A stretch of DNA of 64,000 nt from Undaria pinnatifida (taxonomy: Eukaryota; Sar; Phaeophyceae; Laminariales; Alariaceae): contig JABAKD010000029.1 of assembly GCA_012845835.1 (NCBI GenBank), forward strand, positions 4,676,000 through 4,739,999. Direction: 5' to 3'. Every line of letters starts with the position of its first letter. Position 1 is the stretch's first letter. Positions 11,201 through 22,655 of the stretch are shown in pieces. The notes below the pieces were generated by a model. It worked only from the letters and a program-made list of their open reading frames with translations. It searched no databases and was not told where the DNA came from. Made by a program: the position numbers and the translations under genes.

Positions 11201-14200
11201 GAGAGCTGGATGAGTGCGCGGGCATCGGACCGGCAGTGGCGGGCACCATACCGGTCGGTCCGGGCGGTGGCGTGGTGTGAGCGCTGGGTGAGTGCGCGGG
11301 CGGGAGACCGGCAGCGGCGGGCGGCATACCAGTCGGTCCGGGCAGTGGCGAGGTGTGAGCGCTGGGTGAGTGCGCGGGCGGCGGACCGGCAGCGGCGGGC
11401 GACATAGCAGTCGGTCCGGGCGGCAGCAAGGTGTGAGCGCTGGGTTAATGCGCGGACGGCGATGATGACGATTGCAGCGGTGGTGGCGGCCAGGTCGCTG
11501 CTGAAGACGGCGTACCGGCAGAGGCGGGTGGCTTCGAGCGAAGGGTGTGATCGCTGGGGGAGTGCGCAGGCGGCGGACCGGCAGTGGCGGGCACCATACC
11601 GGTCGGTCCGGGCGGTGGCAAGGTGTGAGCGCTGGGGGAGTGCGCGGGCGGTGGACCGGCAGTGGCGGGCGGCACCCCAAGCGGTCCGGGTGGTGGCGAG
11701 GTGTGAGCGCTGGGTGAGTGCGCGGGCGGCGGACCGGCAGCGGCGGGCGGCATAGCTGTCGGTCTTGGCAGCGGCGAGGTGTGAGCGCTGGGTGAGTGCG
11801 CGGGAGGCGGACGGGCACCGGCGGGCGGCATAGCAGTCGGTCCGGGCGGCGGCGAGGTGGCTGCTGCAGACGGCGTACCGACAGAGGCGGGCGGCTTTGA
11901 GCGAAGGGTGTGAGCGCGGGATGAGTGCGCGGGCGGCGGACCGGCAGTGGCGGGCACCATACTGGTCGGTCCGGGCTGTGGCGAGGTGTGAGCGCTGGGT
12001 GAGTGCGCGCGTGGCGGACCGGCAGTGGCTGGCGGCATCACAGTCGGTCCGAACGGTGGCGAGGTGTGAGCGCTGGGTGAGTGCGCGGGCGGGAGACCGG
12101 CAGCGGCGGGCGGCATACCAGTCGGTCCGGGCAGTGGCGAGGTGTGAGCGCTGGGTGAGTGCGCGGGCGGCGGACCGGCAGCGGCGGGCGACATAGCAGT
12201 CGGTCCGGGCGGCAGCAAGGTGTGAGCGCTGGGTTAATGCGCGGACGGCGATGATGACGATTGCAGCGGTGGTGGCGGCCAGGTGGCTGCTGAAGACGGC
12301 GTACCGGCAGAGGCGGGTGGCTTCGAGCGAAGGGTGTGATCGCTGGGGGAGTGCGCAGGCGGCGGACCGGCAGTGGTGGGCACCATACCGGTCGGTCCGG
12401 GCGGTGGCGAGGCGTGAGCGCTGGGGGAGTGCGCGGGCGGTGGACCGGCAGTGGCGGGCGGCACACCAGTCGGTCCGTGCGGTGGCGAAGTTTGAGCGCT
12501 GGGTGAGTGCGCGGGCGGCGGACCGGCAGCGGCGGGCGGCATAGCTGTCGGTCCGGGCAGCGGCGAGGTGGCTGCTGCAGACGGCGTACCGACAGAGGCG
12601 GGCGGCTTCGAGCGAAGGGGGTGAGAGCTGGATGAGTGCGCGGGCATCGGACCGGCAGTGGCGGGCACCATACCGGTCGGTCCGGGCGGTGGCGAGGTGT
12701 GAGCGCTGGGTGAGTGCGCGGGCGGGAGACCGGCAGCGGCGGGCGGCATACCAGTCGGTCCGGGCAGTGGCGAGGTGTGAGCGCTGGGTGAGTGCGCGGG
12801 CGGCGGACCGGCAGCGGCGGGCGACATAGCAGTCGGTCCGGGCGGCAGCAAGGTGTGAGCGCTGGGTTAATGCGCGGACGGCGATGATGACGATTGCAGC
12901 GGTGGTGGCGGCCAGGTGGCTGCTGAAGACGGCGTACCGGCAGAGGCGGGTGGCTTCGAGCGAAGGGTGTGATCGCTGGGGGAGTGCGCAGGCGGCGGAC
13001 CGGCAGTGGTGGGCACCATACCGGTCGGTCCGGGCGGTGGCGAGGCGTGAGCGCTGGGGGAGTGCGCGGGCGGTGGACCGGCAGTGGCGGGCGGCACACC
13101 AGTCGGTCCGTGCGGTGGCGAGGTTTGAGCGCTGGGTGCGTGCGCGGGCGGCGGACCGGCAGCGACGGGCGGCATAGCTGTCGGTCCGGGCAGCGGCGAG
13201 GTGGCTGCTGCAGACGGCGTACCGACAGAGGCGGGCGGCTTCGAGCGAAGGGGGTGAGAGCTGGATGAGTGCGCGGGCATCGGACCGGCAGTGGCGGGCA
13301 CCATACCGGTCGGTCCGGGCGGTGGCGTGGTGTGAGCGCTGGGTGAGTGCGCGGGCGGGAGACCGGCAGCGGCGGGCGGCATACCAGTCGGTCCGGGCAG
13401 TGGCGAGGTGTGAGCGCTGGGTGAGTGCGCGGGCGGCGGACCGGCAGCGGCGGGCGACATAGCAGTCGGTCCGGGCGGCAGCAAGGTGTGAGCGCTGGGT
13501 TAATGCGCGGACGGCGATGATGACGATTGCAGCGGTGGTGGCGGCCAGGTCGCTGCTGAAGACGGCGTACCGGCAGAGGCGGGTGGCTTCGAGCGAAGGG
13601 TGTGATCGCTGGGGGAGTGCGCAGGCGGCGGACCGGCAGTGGCGGGCACCATACCGGTCGGTCCGGGCGGTGGCAAGGTGTGAGCGCTGGGGGAGTGCGC
13701 GGGCGGTGGACCGGCAGTGGCGGGCGGCACCCCAAGCGGTCCGGGTGGTGGCGAGGTGTGAGCGCTGGGTGAGTGCGCGGGCGGCGGACCGGCAGCGGCG
13801 GGCGGCATAGCTGTCGGTCTGGGCAGCGGCGAGGTGTGAGCGCTGGGTGAGTGCGCGGGAGGCGGACGGGCACCGGCGGGCGGCATAGCAGTCGGTCCGG
13901 GCGGCGGCGAGGTGGCTGCTGCAGACGGCGTACCGACAGAGGCGGGCGGCTTTGATCGAAGGGTGTGAGCGCGGGATGAGTGTGCGGGCGGCGGACCGGC
14001 AGTGGCGGGCACCATACTGGTCGGTCCGGGCTGTGGCGAGGTGTGAGCGCTGGGTGAGTGCGCGGGTGGCGGACCGGCAGTGGCTGGCGGCATCACAGTC
14101 GGTCCGAGCGGTGGCGAGGTGTGAGCGCTGGGTGAGTGCGCGGGCGGGAGACCGGCAGCGGCGGGCGGCATACCAGTCGGTCCGGGCAGTGGCGAGGTGT

Positions 14201-17200
14201 GAGCGCTGGGTGAGTGCGCGGGCGGCGGACCGGCAGCGGCGGGCGACATAGCAGTCGGTCCGGGCGGCAGCAAGGTGTGAGCGCTGGGTTAATGCGCGGA
14301 CGGCGATGATGACGATTGCAGCGGTGGTGGCGGCCAGGTGGCTGCTGAAGACGGCGTACCGGCAGAGGCGGGTGGCTTCGAGCGAAGGGTGTGATCGCTG
14401 GGGGAGTGCGCAGGCGGCGGACCGGCAGTGGTGGGCACCATACCGGTCGGTCCGGGCGGTGGCGAGGCGTGAGCGCTGGGGGAGTGCGCGGGCGGTGGAC
14501 CGGCAGTGGCGGGCGGCACACCAGTCGGTCCGTGCGGTGGCGAAGTTTGAGCGCTGGGTGAGTGCGCGGGCGGCGGACCGGCAGCGGCGGGCGGCATAGC
14601 TGTCGGTCCGGGCAGCGGCGAGGTGGCTGCTGCAGACGGCGTACCGACAGAGGCGGGCGGCTTCGAGCGAAGGGGGTGAGAGCTGGATGAGTGCGCGGGC
14701 ATCGGACCGGCAGTGGCGGGCACCATACCGGTCGGTCCGGGCGGTGGCGAGGTGTGAGCGCTGGGTGAGTGCGCGGGCGGGAGACCGGCAGCGGCGGGCG
14801 GCATACCAGTCGGTCCGGGCAGTGGCGAGGTGTGAGCGCTGGGTGAGTGCGCGGGCGGCGGACCGGCAGCGGCGGGCGACATAGCAGTCGGTCCGGGCGG
14901 CAGCAAGGTGTGAGCGCTGGGTTAATGCGCGGACGGCGATGATGACGATTGCAGCGGTGGTGGCGGCCAGGTGGCTGCTGAAGACGGCGTACCGGCAGAG
15001 GCGGGTGGCTTCGAGCGAAGGGTGTGATCGCTGGGGGAGTGCGCAGGCGGCGGACCGGCAGTGGTGGGCACCATACCGGTCGGTCCGGGCGGTGGCGAGG
15101 CGTGAGCGCTGGGGGAGTGCGCGGGCGGTGGACCGGCAGTGGCGGGCGGCACACCAGTCGGTCCGTGCGGTGGCGAGGTTTGAGCGCTGGGTGCGTGCGC
15201 GGGCGGCGGACCGGCAGCGACGGGCGGCATAGCTGTCGGTCCGGGCAGCGGCGAGGTGGCTGCTGCAGACGGCGTACCGACAGAGGCGGGCGGCTTCGAG
15301 CGAAGGGGGTGAGAGCTGGATGAGTGCGCGGGCATCGGACCGGCAGTGGCGGGCACCATACCGGTCGGTCCGGGCGGTGGCGTGGTGTGAGCGCTGGGTG
15401 AGTGCGCGGGCGGGAGACCGGCAGCGGCGGGCGGCATACCAGTCGGTCCGGGCAGTGGCGAGGTGTGAGCGCTGGGTGAGTGCGCGGGCGGCGGACCGGC
15501 AGCGGCGGGCGACATAGCAGTCGGTCCGGGCGGCAGCAAGGTGTGAGCGCTGGGTTAATGCGCGGACGGCGATGATGACGATTGCAGCGGTGGTGGCGGC
15601 CAGGTCGCTGCTGAAGACGGCGTACCGGCAGAGGCGGGTGGCTTCGAGCGAAGGGTGTGATCGCTGGGGGAGTGCGCAGGCGGCGGACCGGCAGTGGCGG
15701 GCACCATACCGGTCGGTCCGGGCGGTGGCAAGGTGTGAGCGCTGGGGGAGTGCGCGGGCGGTGGACCGGCAGTGGCGGGCGGCACCCCAAGCGGTCCGGG
15801 TGGTGGCGAGGTGTGAGCGCTGGGTGAGTGCGCGGGCGGCGGACCGGCAGCGGCGGGCGGCATAGCTGTCGGTCTGGGCAGCGGCGAGGTGTGAGCGCTG
15901 GGTGAGTGCGCGGGAGGCGGACGGGCACCGGCGGGCGGCATAGCAGTCGGTCCGGGCGGCGGCGAGGTGGCTGCTGCAGACGGCGTACCGACAGAGGCGG
16001 GCGGCTTTGGGCGAAGGGTGTGAGCGCGGGATGAGTGTGCGGGCGGCGGACCGGCAGTGGCGGGCACCATACTGGTCGGTCCGGGCTGTGGCGAGGTGTG
16101 AGCGCTGGGTGAGTGCGCGGGTGGCGGACCGGCAGTGGCTGGCGGCATCACAGTCGGTCCGAGCGGTGGCGAGGTGTGAGCGCTGGGTGAGTGCGCGGGC
16201 GGGAGACCGGCAGCGGCGGGCGGCATACCAGTCGGTCCGGGCAGTGGCGAGGTGTGAGCGCTGGGTGAGTGCGCGGGCGGCGGACCGGCAGCGGCGGGCG
16301 ACATAGCAGTCGGTCCGGGCGGCAGCAAGGTGTGAGCGCTGGGTTAATGCGCGGACGGCGATGATGACGATTGCAGCGGTGGTGGCGGCCAGGTGGCTGC
16401 TGAAGACGGCGTACCGGCAGAGGCGGGTGGCTTCGAGCGAAGGGTGTGATCGCTGGGGGAGTGCGCAGGCGGCGGACCGGCAGTGGTGGGCACCATACCG
16501 GTCGGTCCGGGCGGTGGCGAGGCGTGAGCGCTGGGGGAGTGCGCGGGCGGTGGACCGGCAGTGGCGGGCGGCACACCAGTCGGTCCGTGCGGTGGCGAGG
16601 TTTGAGCGCTGGGTGAGTGCGCGGGCGGCGGACCGGCAGCGACGGGCGGCATAGCTGTCGGTCCGGGCAGCGGCGAGGTGGCTGCTGCAGACGGCGTACC
16701 GACAGAGGCGGGCGGCTTCGAGCGAAGGGGGTGAGAGCTGGATGAGTGCGCGGGCATCGGACCGGCAGTGGCGGGCACCATACCGGTCGGTCCGGGCGGT
16801 GGCGTGGTGTGAGCGCTGGGTGAGTGCGCGGACGGGAGACCGGCAGCGGCGGGCGGCATACCAGTCGGTCCGGGCAGTGGCGAGGTGTGAGCGCTGGGTG
16901 AGTGCGTGGGCGGCGGACCGGCAGCGGCGGGCGACATAGCAGTCGGTCCGGGCGGCAGCAAGGTGTGAGCGCTGGGTTAATGCGCGGACGGCGATGATGA
17001 CGATTGCAGCGGTGGTGGCGGCCAGGTCGCTGCTGAAGACGGCGTACCGGCAGAGGCGGGTAGCTTCGAGCGAAGGGTGTGATCGCTGGGGGAGTGCGCA
17101 GGCGGCGGACCGGCAGTGGCGGGCACCATACCGGTCGGTCCGGGCGGTGGCAAGGTGTGAGCGCTGGGGGAGTGCGCGGGCGGTGGACCGGCAGTGGCGG

Positions 17201-19165
17201 GCGGCACCCCAAGCGGTCCGGGTGGTGGCGAGGTGTGAGCGCTGGGTGAGTGCGCGGGCGGCGGACCGGCAGCGGCGGGCGGCATAGCTGTCGGTCTGGG
17301 CAGCGGCGAGGTGTGAGCGCTGGGTGAGTGCGCGGGAGGCGGACGGGCACCGGCGGGCGGCATAGCAGTCGGTCCGGGCGGCGGCGAGGTGGCTGCTGCA
17401 GACGGCGTACCGACAGAGGCGGGCGGCTTTGAGCGAAGGGTGTGAGCGCGGGATGAGTGCGCGGGCGGCGGACCGGCAGTGGCGGGCACCATACTGGTCG
17501 GTCCGGGCTGTGGCGAGGTGTGAGCGCTGGGTGAGTGCGCGGGTGGCGGACCGGCAGTGGCTGGCGGCATCACAGTCGGTCCGAGCGGTGGCGAGGTGTG
17601 AGCGCTGGGTGAGTGCGCGGGCGGGAGACCGGCAGCGGCGGGCGGCATACCAGTCGGTCCGGGCAGTGGCGAGGTGTGAGCGCTGGGTGAGTGCGCGGGC
17701 GGCGGACCGGCAGCGGCGGATGACATAGCAGTCGGTCCGGGCGGCAGCAAGGTGTGAGCGCTGGGTTAATGCGCGGACGGCGATGATGACGATTGCAGCG
17801 GTGGTGGCGGCCAGGTGGCTGCTGAAGACGGCGTACCGGCAGAGGCGGGTGGCTTCGAGCGAAGGGTGTGATCGCTGGGGGAGTGCGCAGGCGGCGGACC
17901 GGCAGTGGTGGGCACCATACCGGTCGGTCCGGGCGGTGGCGAGGCGTGAGCGCTGGGGGAGTGCGCGGGCGGTGGACCGGCAGTGGCGGGCGGCACACCA
18001 GTCAGTCCGTGCGGTGGCGAGGTTCGAGCGCTGGGTGAGTGCGCGGGCGGCGGACCGGCAGCGGCGGGCGGCATAGCTGTCGGTCCGGGCAGCGGCGAGG
18101 TGGCTGCTGCAGACGGCGTACCGACAGAGGCGGGCGGCTTCGAGCGAAGGGGGTGAGAGCTGGATGAGTGCGCGGGCATCGGACCGGCAGTGGCGGGCAC
18201 CATACCGGTCGGTCCGGGCGGTGGCGTGGTGTGAGCGCTGGGTGAGTGCGCGGGCGGGAGACCGGCAGCGGCGGGCGGCATACCAGTCGGTCCGGGCAGT
18301 GGCGAGGTGTGAGCGCTGGGTGAGTGCGCGGGCGGCGGACCGGCAGCGGCGGGCGACATAGCAGTCGGTCCGGGCGGCAGCAAGGTGTGAGCGCTGGGTT
18401 AATGCGCGGACGGCGATGATGACGATTGCAGCGGTGGTGGCGGCCAGGTCGCTGCTGAAGACGGCGTACCGGCAGAGGCGGGTGGCTTCGAGCGAAGGGT
18501 GTGATCGCTGGTGGAGTGCGCAGGCGGCGGAATGGCAGTGGCGGGCACCATACCGGTCGGTCCGGGCGGTGGCAAGGTGTGAGCGCTGGGGGAGTGCGCG
18601 GGCGGTGGACCGGCAGTGGCGGGCGGCACCCCAAGCGGTCCGGGTGGTGGCGAGGTGTGAGCGCTGGGTGAGTGCGCGGGCGGCGGACCGGCAGCGGCGG
18701 GCGGCATAGCTGTCGGTCTGGGCAGCGGCGAGGTGTGAGCGCTGGGTGAGTGCGCGGGAGGCGGACGGGCACCGGCGGGCGGCATAGCAGTCGGTCCGGG
18801 CGGCGGCGAGGTGGCTGCTGCAGACGGCGTACCGACAGAGGCGGGCGGCTTTGAGCGAAGGGTGTGAGCGCGGGATGAGTGCGCGGGCGGCGGACCGGCA
18901 GTGGCGGGCACCATACTGGTCGGTCCGGGCTGTGGCGAGGTGTGAGCGCTGGGTGAGTGCGCGGGTGGCGGACCGGCAGTGGCTGGCGGCATCACGGTCG
19001 GTCCGAGCGGTGGCGAGGTTTGAGCGCTGGGTGAGTGCGCGGGCGGCGGACCGGCAGCGGCGGGCGGCATACCAGTCGGTCCGGGCGGCGGCGAGGTGGC
19101 TGCTGCAGACGGCGTACCGGCAGCGGCGGGCGGCGGCAAGGTGGCGGCGGCAGGGTGGGTACCGG
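8230..19165 (-). repeat. 11-kb tandem array of 78-bp monomers with 633/789-bp higher-order units
   Basis: The basic monomer is 78 bp (26 codons), marked by GAGCGCTGGGTGAGTGCGCG, then GGCGGACCGGCAGCGG and GTCGGTCCGGGC. Monomers are grouped in higher-order units defined by a block GATGATGACGATTGCAGCGG that recurs at 15 sites. Starting from 8774, the successive intervals are 633, 633, 789, 633, 789, 633, 633, 789, 633, 633, 789, 633, 789 and 633 bp. The 156-bp difference equals two monomers. Every length is divisible by three, so all reading frames are kept. Units are almost identical, indicating recent amplification or homogenisation. The array occupies the place where the copia polyprotein has its linker between integrase and RT. 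In the RT-compatible frame it reads as a Pro/Ala/Ser/His-rich repeat, but each unit carries the same TAA stop. Confidence 0.95.
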
Positions 19166-19761
19166 CAACGACGGGCTGCGTCGAGAGAGGCAATCCCGAA
19201 TGACACCCCCGGCGGCGTAGGCAGTGCTGGCGCGGGAGGGGCAGTACTGAACCCCCCCCCCCCCCCTCCTCACTGTGGCAGCGGCGCCAATGTAACGTCG
19301 CTATGGTAGCATGATCGCCCAGTGTCTGCCCTGAGTACCTTCACACAGCAGTGGACACGGTTGTCGCCCGCGTTGAGGAAGTAGCACGGCACTGCCTTGT
19401 CTTCCAGCTTCGACCTCCTTTCCCGGTACATGAAATCGTACTGTTAGGCCTGGGACTGGCAAAATTTTAGACGTAGAATTTGGAAAAAAAATGTCCCATG
19501 GTCGTTCTCTGGGAAAAAAACTCTTTAGGAAATCAACCAATCAGCGATGGGGGGAAAGGCCCCACATCACCTGCAAAAAATTATTCGTGAAAACAAAGCC
19601 TGTGCCGCTTGCTGCTGTTCTGCGGCAAAAAAAGTTTGAGCGTGTATAGAAAAAAATAGCTGCTGCTTCTGCTGCTGCTGCTGCTTGCTGCTGCTGCTGC
19701 TGCTGCTGCTGCCCGAGGTGCTGCTCTACCCCCCGCGTGTAGCAGCGTACTCAAGGGACAG
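19166..19761. other. Array flank with C-run and CTG microsatellite
   Basis: The array decays over 19166-19200 into an unmatched GC-rich segment. There is a homopolymer run of C at about 19252-19266 and a CTG/CTT trinucleotide tract at about 19660-19712. No frame with recognisable protein is visible. This lies inside the copia relic between the array and the coiled-coil segment. Confidence 0.7.
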
Positions 19762-20230
19762 CTAGCTTAGGCGGAACACATCTTCTGGGGGACCCTCCGG
19801 CAAGATGGTGATATTATGCAGCAGCAGTGCCGTAGTTTTTCCTTTTTTGCGAACCTCCAGCGTCTTTCCCAACTCTATCTCGCGTGCCTCCGATGCAGCA
19901 CGCTTCACCTCTAGCTCGTGGGAAAGTTGCTGCTGTGCGTGTAGCTCGACTCGGGTTTGGGCCAAGGCTGCATCTGACTCGTGTCGGAGGTCCTGCTCCA
20001 GGTTGAGTTTGCCTTTCTCCTCGGACAACTGTTGAGAGACATCTTGCAGCAAAGACTTTGCCTCAGCGGCCTCGACCCGGCTCTCGTCGCGCTGCTTCAC
20101 GACCCGGTCACGGATGCCCTCGGCCGCCTCAACACCGCCGCGCTGGATGGCAAGCGCCCGGCGTGCAGCCACGCCCGCGTCTGCCGTCGTGGTCCCGGTA
20201 CGCGCCCGATAAGCCTCCTTGACCTTTGCA
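19762..20230 (-). pseudogene. Coiled-coil segment inside the copia relic
   Basis: The minus frame 20172-19762 gives 136 residues dominated by Ala, Glu, Leu, Arg and Gln with heptad-like spacing, from about residue 10 to 110, and a Lys-rich stretch near residue 107. It reads as a long coiled coil. The frame extends upstream to about 20225, where the minus strand shows a run of 12 T followed by GCAAAG, similar to a polypyrimidine tract and splice acceptor. It is not a usual copia domain and could be a captured host exon, a gag-like segment of another element, or a nested relic. I do not recognise the family. Confidence 0.5.
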
Positions 20231-20640
20231 AAAAAAAAAAAACTCCTTTCGGTCCCGTGCCTTCAGGTTTTTTCGAGTTGCCCATGGCTAATTTTGCACG
20301 ATCACTCTGCCAGAATATGACCCAATGGGGCCAACTTTGTTTGCGAATTTCTCGCCGGCTATTTACTCGATTTAAGAGCGGATTGCTTTGCTGTCTCCTC
20401 CAAGTCCCGGCGGAGGGAAATACGGGTATTTTACCAATACCCAGTTGCATTAGTTCGACCCCATTGAGCAAGAGACGAATACAAGCAGAAAACACGAGTT
20501 TTCCCGCACATTTCCGTCCGATTAGACTTCAAAATACAACGGAAAATTCAGAATAATCCGTATTCCCCTCCGTTTACACTGATTCCACGTGTCTGTTGAA
20601 TTTCAGGATCCAACTCGCCTCCTGTGTTGCGTATTTTGTG
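20231..20640. other. Stretch without recognised coding sequence
   Basis: This lies between the coiled-coil segment and the integrase C-terminal remnants. Short random frames only. It could be an insertion or an intron-like sequence, given the pyrimidine tract at its left edge. Confidence 0.4.
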
Positions 20641-20649
20641 ATACCCTGT

Positions 20650-21050
20650 CAAACATTATTTTAGTCTAAAACCAAGTAAAAACAGTGTTTGCAATTTTTT
20701 TCTTCGAGACATTTTTTCGGATTTTTTGGTGGTTTTCGCCGAATAGACCTGCCATTTGTTTGGGTCAAATCGACGTCCAGTCCCAGACCTAACTGTAAAC
20801 ACGGCACCACCAAGAAAGCACCCTTCTTGCCGGTGAACAGCTCCTGCGGCGCCGCGCGACCGGAGTTTGAAGGGGAAGCAGCCGGGTTGAGCTACTGCGC
20901 GGCATCTTTCGCTGATTTCACCCAGAGCGTGTCCCCGCGAGCATCCAACCCGCGAACACACGAGAACCCCCCCAGCCCCAAGCGTCATTCCGCGGCGCGG
21001 CGAGATGCCATGACAATTTTGTTGCAACGCTAGATTGCATTCTCCACTAC
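20650..21050 (-). pseudogene. pol (fragment): Copia integrase C-terminal region remnant
   Basis: Read on the minus strand after the catalytic core, fragments in different frames give LDARGDTLWVKSAKDAAQ (about 20960-20905) and APQELFTGKKGAFLVVPC (about 20855-20800). These correspond to the copia segment that normally reads as a tyrosine/asparagine-rich motif and then 'TPYELWFGKKP'. A stop separates the two pieces and the downstream part is no longer interpretable. The order and spacing fit the integrase immediately to the right. Confidence 0.65.
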
Positions 21051-21600
21051 CCCATTGTATTGCTGCGCTCCGGGGGGTGAGTGCTGCACGGTGATTCCCA
21101 TGGTAGAGCAGAAGTCACGGATGTCCTTGCTGGTCCAGAGCAAATCACAGACGCCACAAACACTCCGTATCCTCGTCTCCGCCTTGTGGGCGAAGTCGAC
21201 GATACACCGCCGGAAGACGGCCACGGCTTCCGCCTTCGACGTAGGGCGTACTTCGCGATGTAGCCTGTTGTAGCATCGACAGCATGGAACATGTAGTGGT
21301 TGCCGCCTATGGTGGGGTGTACGTGCCGCACATGTCGATATGTAGGAGATCGCCAGGCGCCTCCCCCGCTCGTTCCTCGCTTCGCCTGGGCACGTCCTCT
21401 CGCGTCCCCCTGGCCCGTATGCACATAGTACAGGGTTCCATCCGTCCGGTGAGGGTGATCCCCCGCTGCCGAGCAGATAACCTCAAAATAGGTTTGGACA
21501 AGTGGCCGGCGCGGTCATGGAACACCTTGATATCGACTCGCTTGCGATCGTTGCCAACATGGGGAGGGTTTTCCCGGGGCCAAATATGGCCAATGCACAC
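21051..21600 (-). pseudogene. pol (fragment): Copia GAG-pre-integrase and integrase core, frameshifted
   Basis: The minus frame 21600-21307 contains FHDRAGH and, about 30 residues later, CTMC, which is the His-His-Cys-Cys zinc motif of copia pre-integrase. It is followed by DLLHIDMCGTY. A frame change gives AVDATTGYIAKYAL (near 21270), and another gives the frame 21224-21030. That last frame contains CDLLWTSKDIRDFCSTMGI, SPPGAQQYNGVVENAI and a stop at 21030. Candidate catalytic residues Asp, Asp and Glu are still present in the expected order, but the usual DNGGEF after the second Asp is lost. At least two frameshifts make it inactive. Confidence 0.88.
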
Positions 21601-22655
21601 TCATCACTCTCTCTATCTTGCATCATAAGGTCGAAAATGTCCCATTCTACGGCATACGTCTCAGTCTTCACGTCAGAAATGCTCTGGGGTCGATAAATCC
21701 ATGCCGTACTTGAAGCACACGGAGTGGGGTGGGATAATGCAGTCTCAAACTCAAGCTCCAACTCCATGGGGGAAGCCATCACAACGCTCAAAGGTTGTAC
21801 GAGGTTGTTTCCACTACGAAAAACCGGGGAGGACATGCAGGCAGCAGACACGAATGCACTCTCACGCGAAGCACCAACTGCACCAACTGGCATCGGTGGG
21901 TTGCAAGCAGAAGACTCGGGGGCACTCTCATTCGCTACATCCACTGGCAACGGAGGAGGGGGGAGTCGGGTAGCGTAAAGGGAGTCGTTTGGCGATCCCC
22001 GAATAAGGCGGATCCTTCCCGCTTGTGTACCAGTGGGGTTTACAGAACAGGAGGTTACGTGTGCCACCTTCCAAATCGAGAAAATGTTAAAGCCAAGCCA
22101 CGGAGTGCGAACCACATCTTGCACACACACCACAACGCCCTCCGGGATTCCGTGTTTATCTAATGGGTGAAAACCTGAATGGACGTTCCCGATTGCCTCT
22201 ACTCTGATCAACCCTGAATCGCCTATCTGTATGTACCGGTCGGTGGGGTGGCGAATGTTGTTCATGCCCCCTTTGTTGTTGGTCATCAAGACACTTGATT
22301 CTGAGTCCGCATCCCATTCTTCGCTACCATACGGCCTAGGTTGCCCCGGGGTGAACCGAAGGGTGCTAGCAACACGTGTAATCAACGGTGGCTCAACACG
22401 TCCTACAACGCTACCACGCACCACACCATTACGATCTACAACAACAGAATCGCTGGACTCAGACTTGCCTATTTTCACACTACGTGCGATGACGAGCTGC
22501 AGAGGAGCTCCGCTGGCTCGAGCTGCGCCGGGAGTCGGAGAAGAGAGAGTTGCAGTAGAAGAGATAGACGTGGCAGGAGGCGTGCCCTTTTGCTGTTCTT
22601 GGTGTTGTAGGAATGCTGGTGATCTGGGGTATGGGGAGCGCGACCAAACGTACAC
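21483..22655 (-). pseudogene. pol (fragment): Copia protease with altered active site, plus linker
   Basis: This is a 390-codon open frame. Residues 114-122 read EWDADSESS, the position of the copia aspartic protease motif DSGAS/T. The Asp and first Ser are kept, but Gly is replaced by Glu. It continues with a GMNNIRHPTDRYIQIGDS segment, RVEAIGNV and FNIFSIWKV, the normal copia protease landmarks (about residues 129-205). Residues 205-370 are a low-complexity linker into the GAG-pre-integrase. The N-terminal 100 residues overlap an opposite-strand gag scrap, so the frame probably crosses an insertion or recombination junction near 22610-22655. Gag and the 5' LTR expected further right are absent. 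Confidence 0.8.

Noticed and set aside
8230-19165. CRISPR-like repeat array
   Set aside because: There are no unique spacers. The units are contiguous tandem monomers in a eukaryotic context.
8245-19206. 3653-codon open frame on the minus strand as a giant protein gene
   Set aside because: It follows from a stop-free monomer amplified in multiples of three. Its frame differs from the RT-compatible one, it has no recognisable domain or credible start, and several other minus frames are also open for hundreds of codons.
8522-19309. Recurring plus-strand frames of 65, 97 and 99 codons in the array
   Set aside because: They repeat exactly with the higher-order unit and are antisense products of the same GC-rich monomer.
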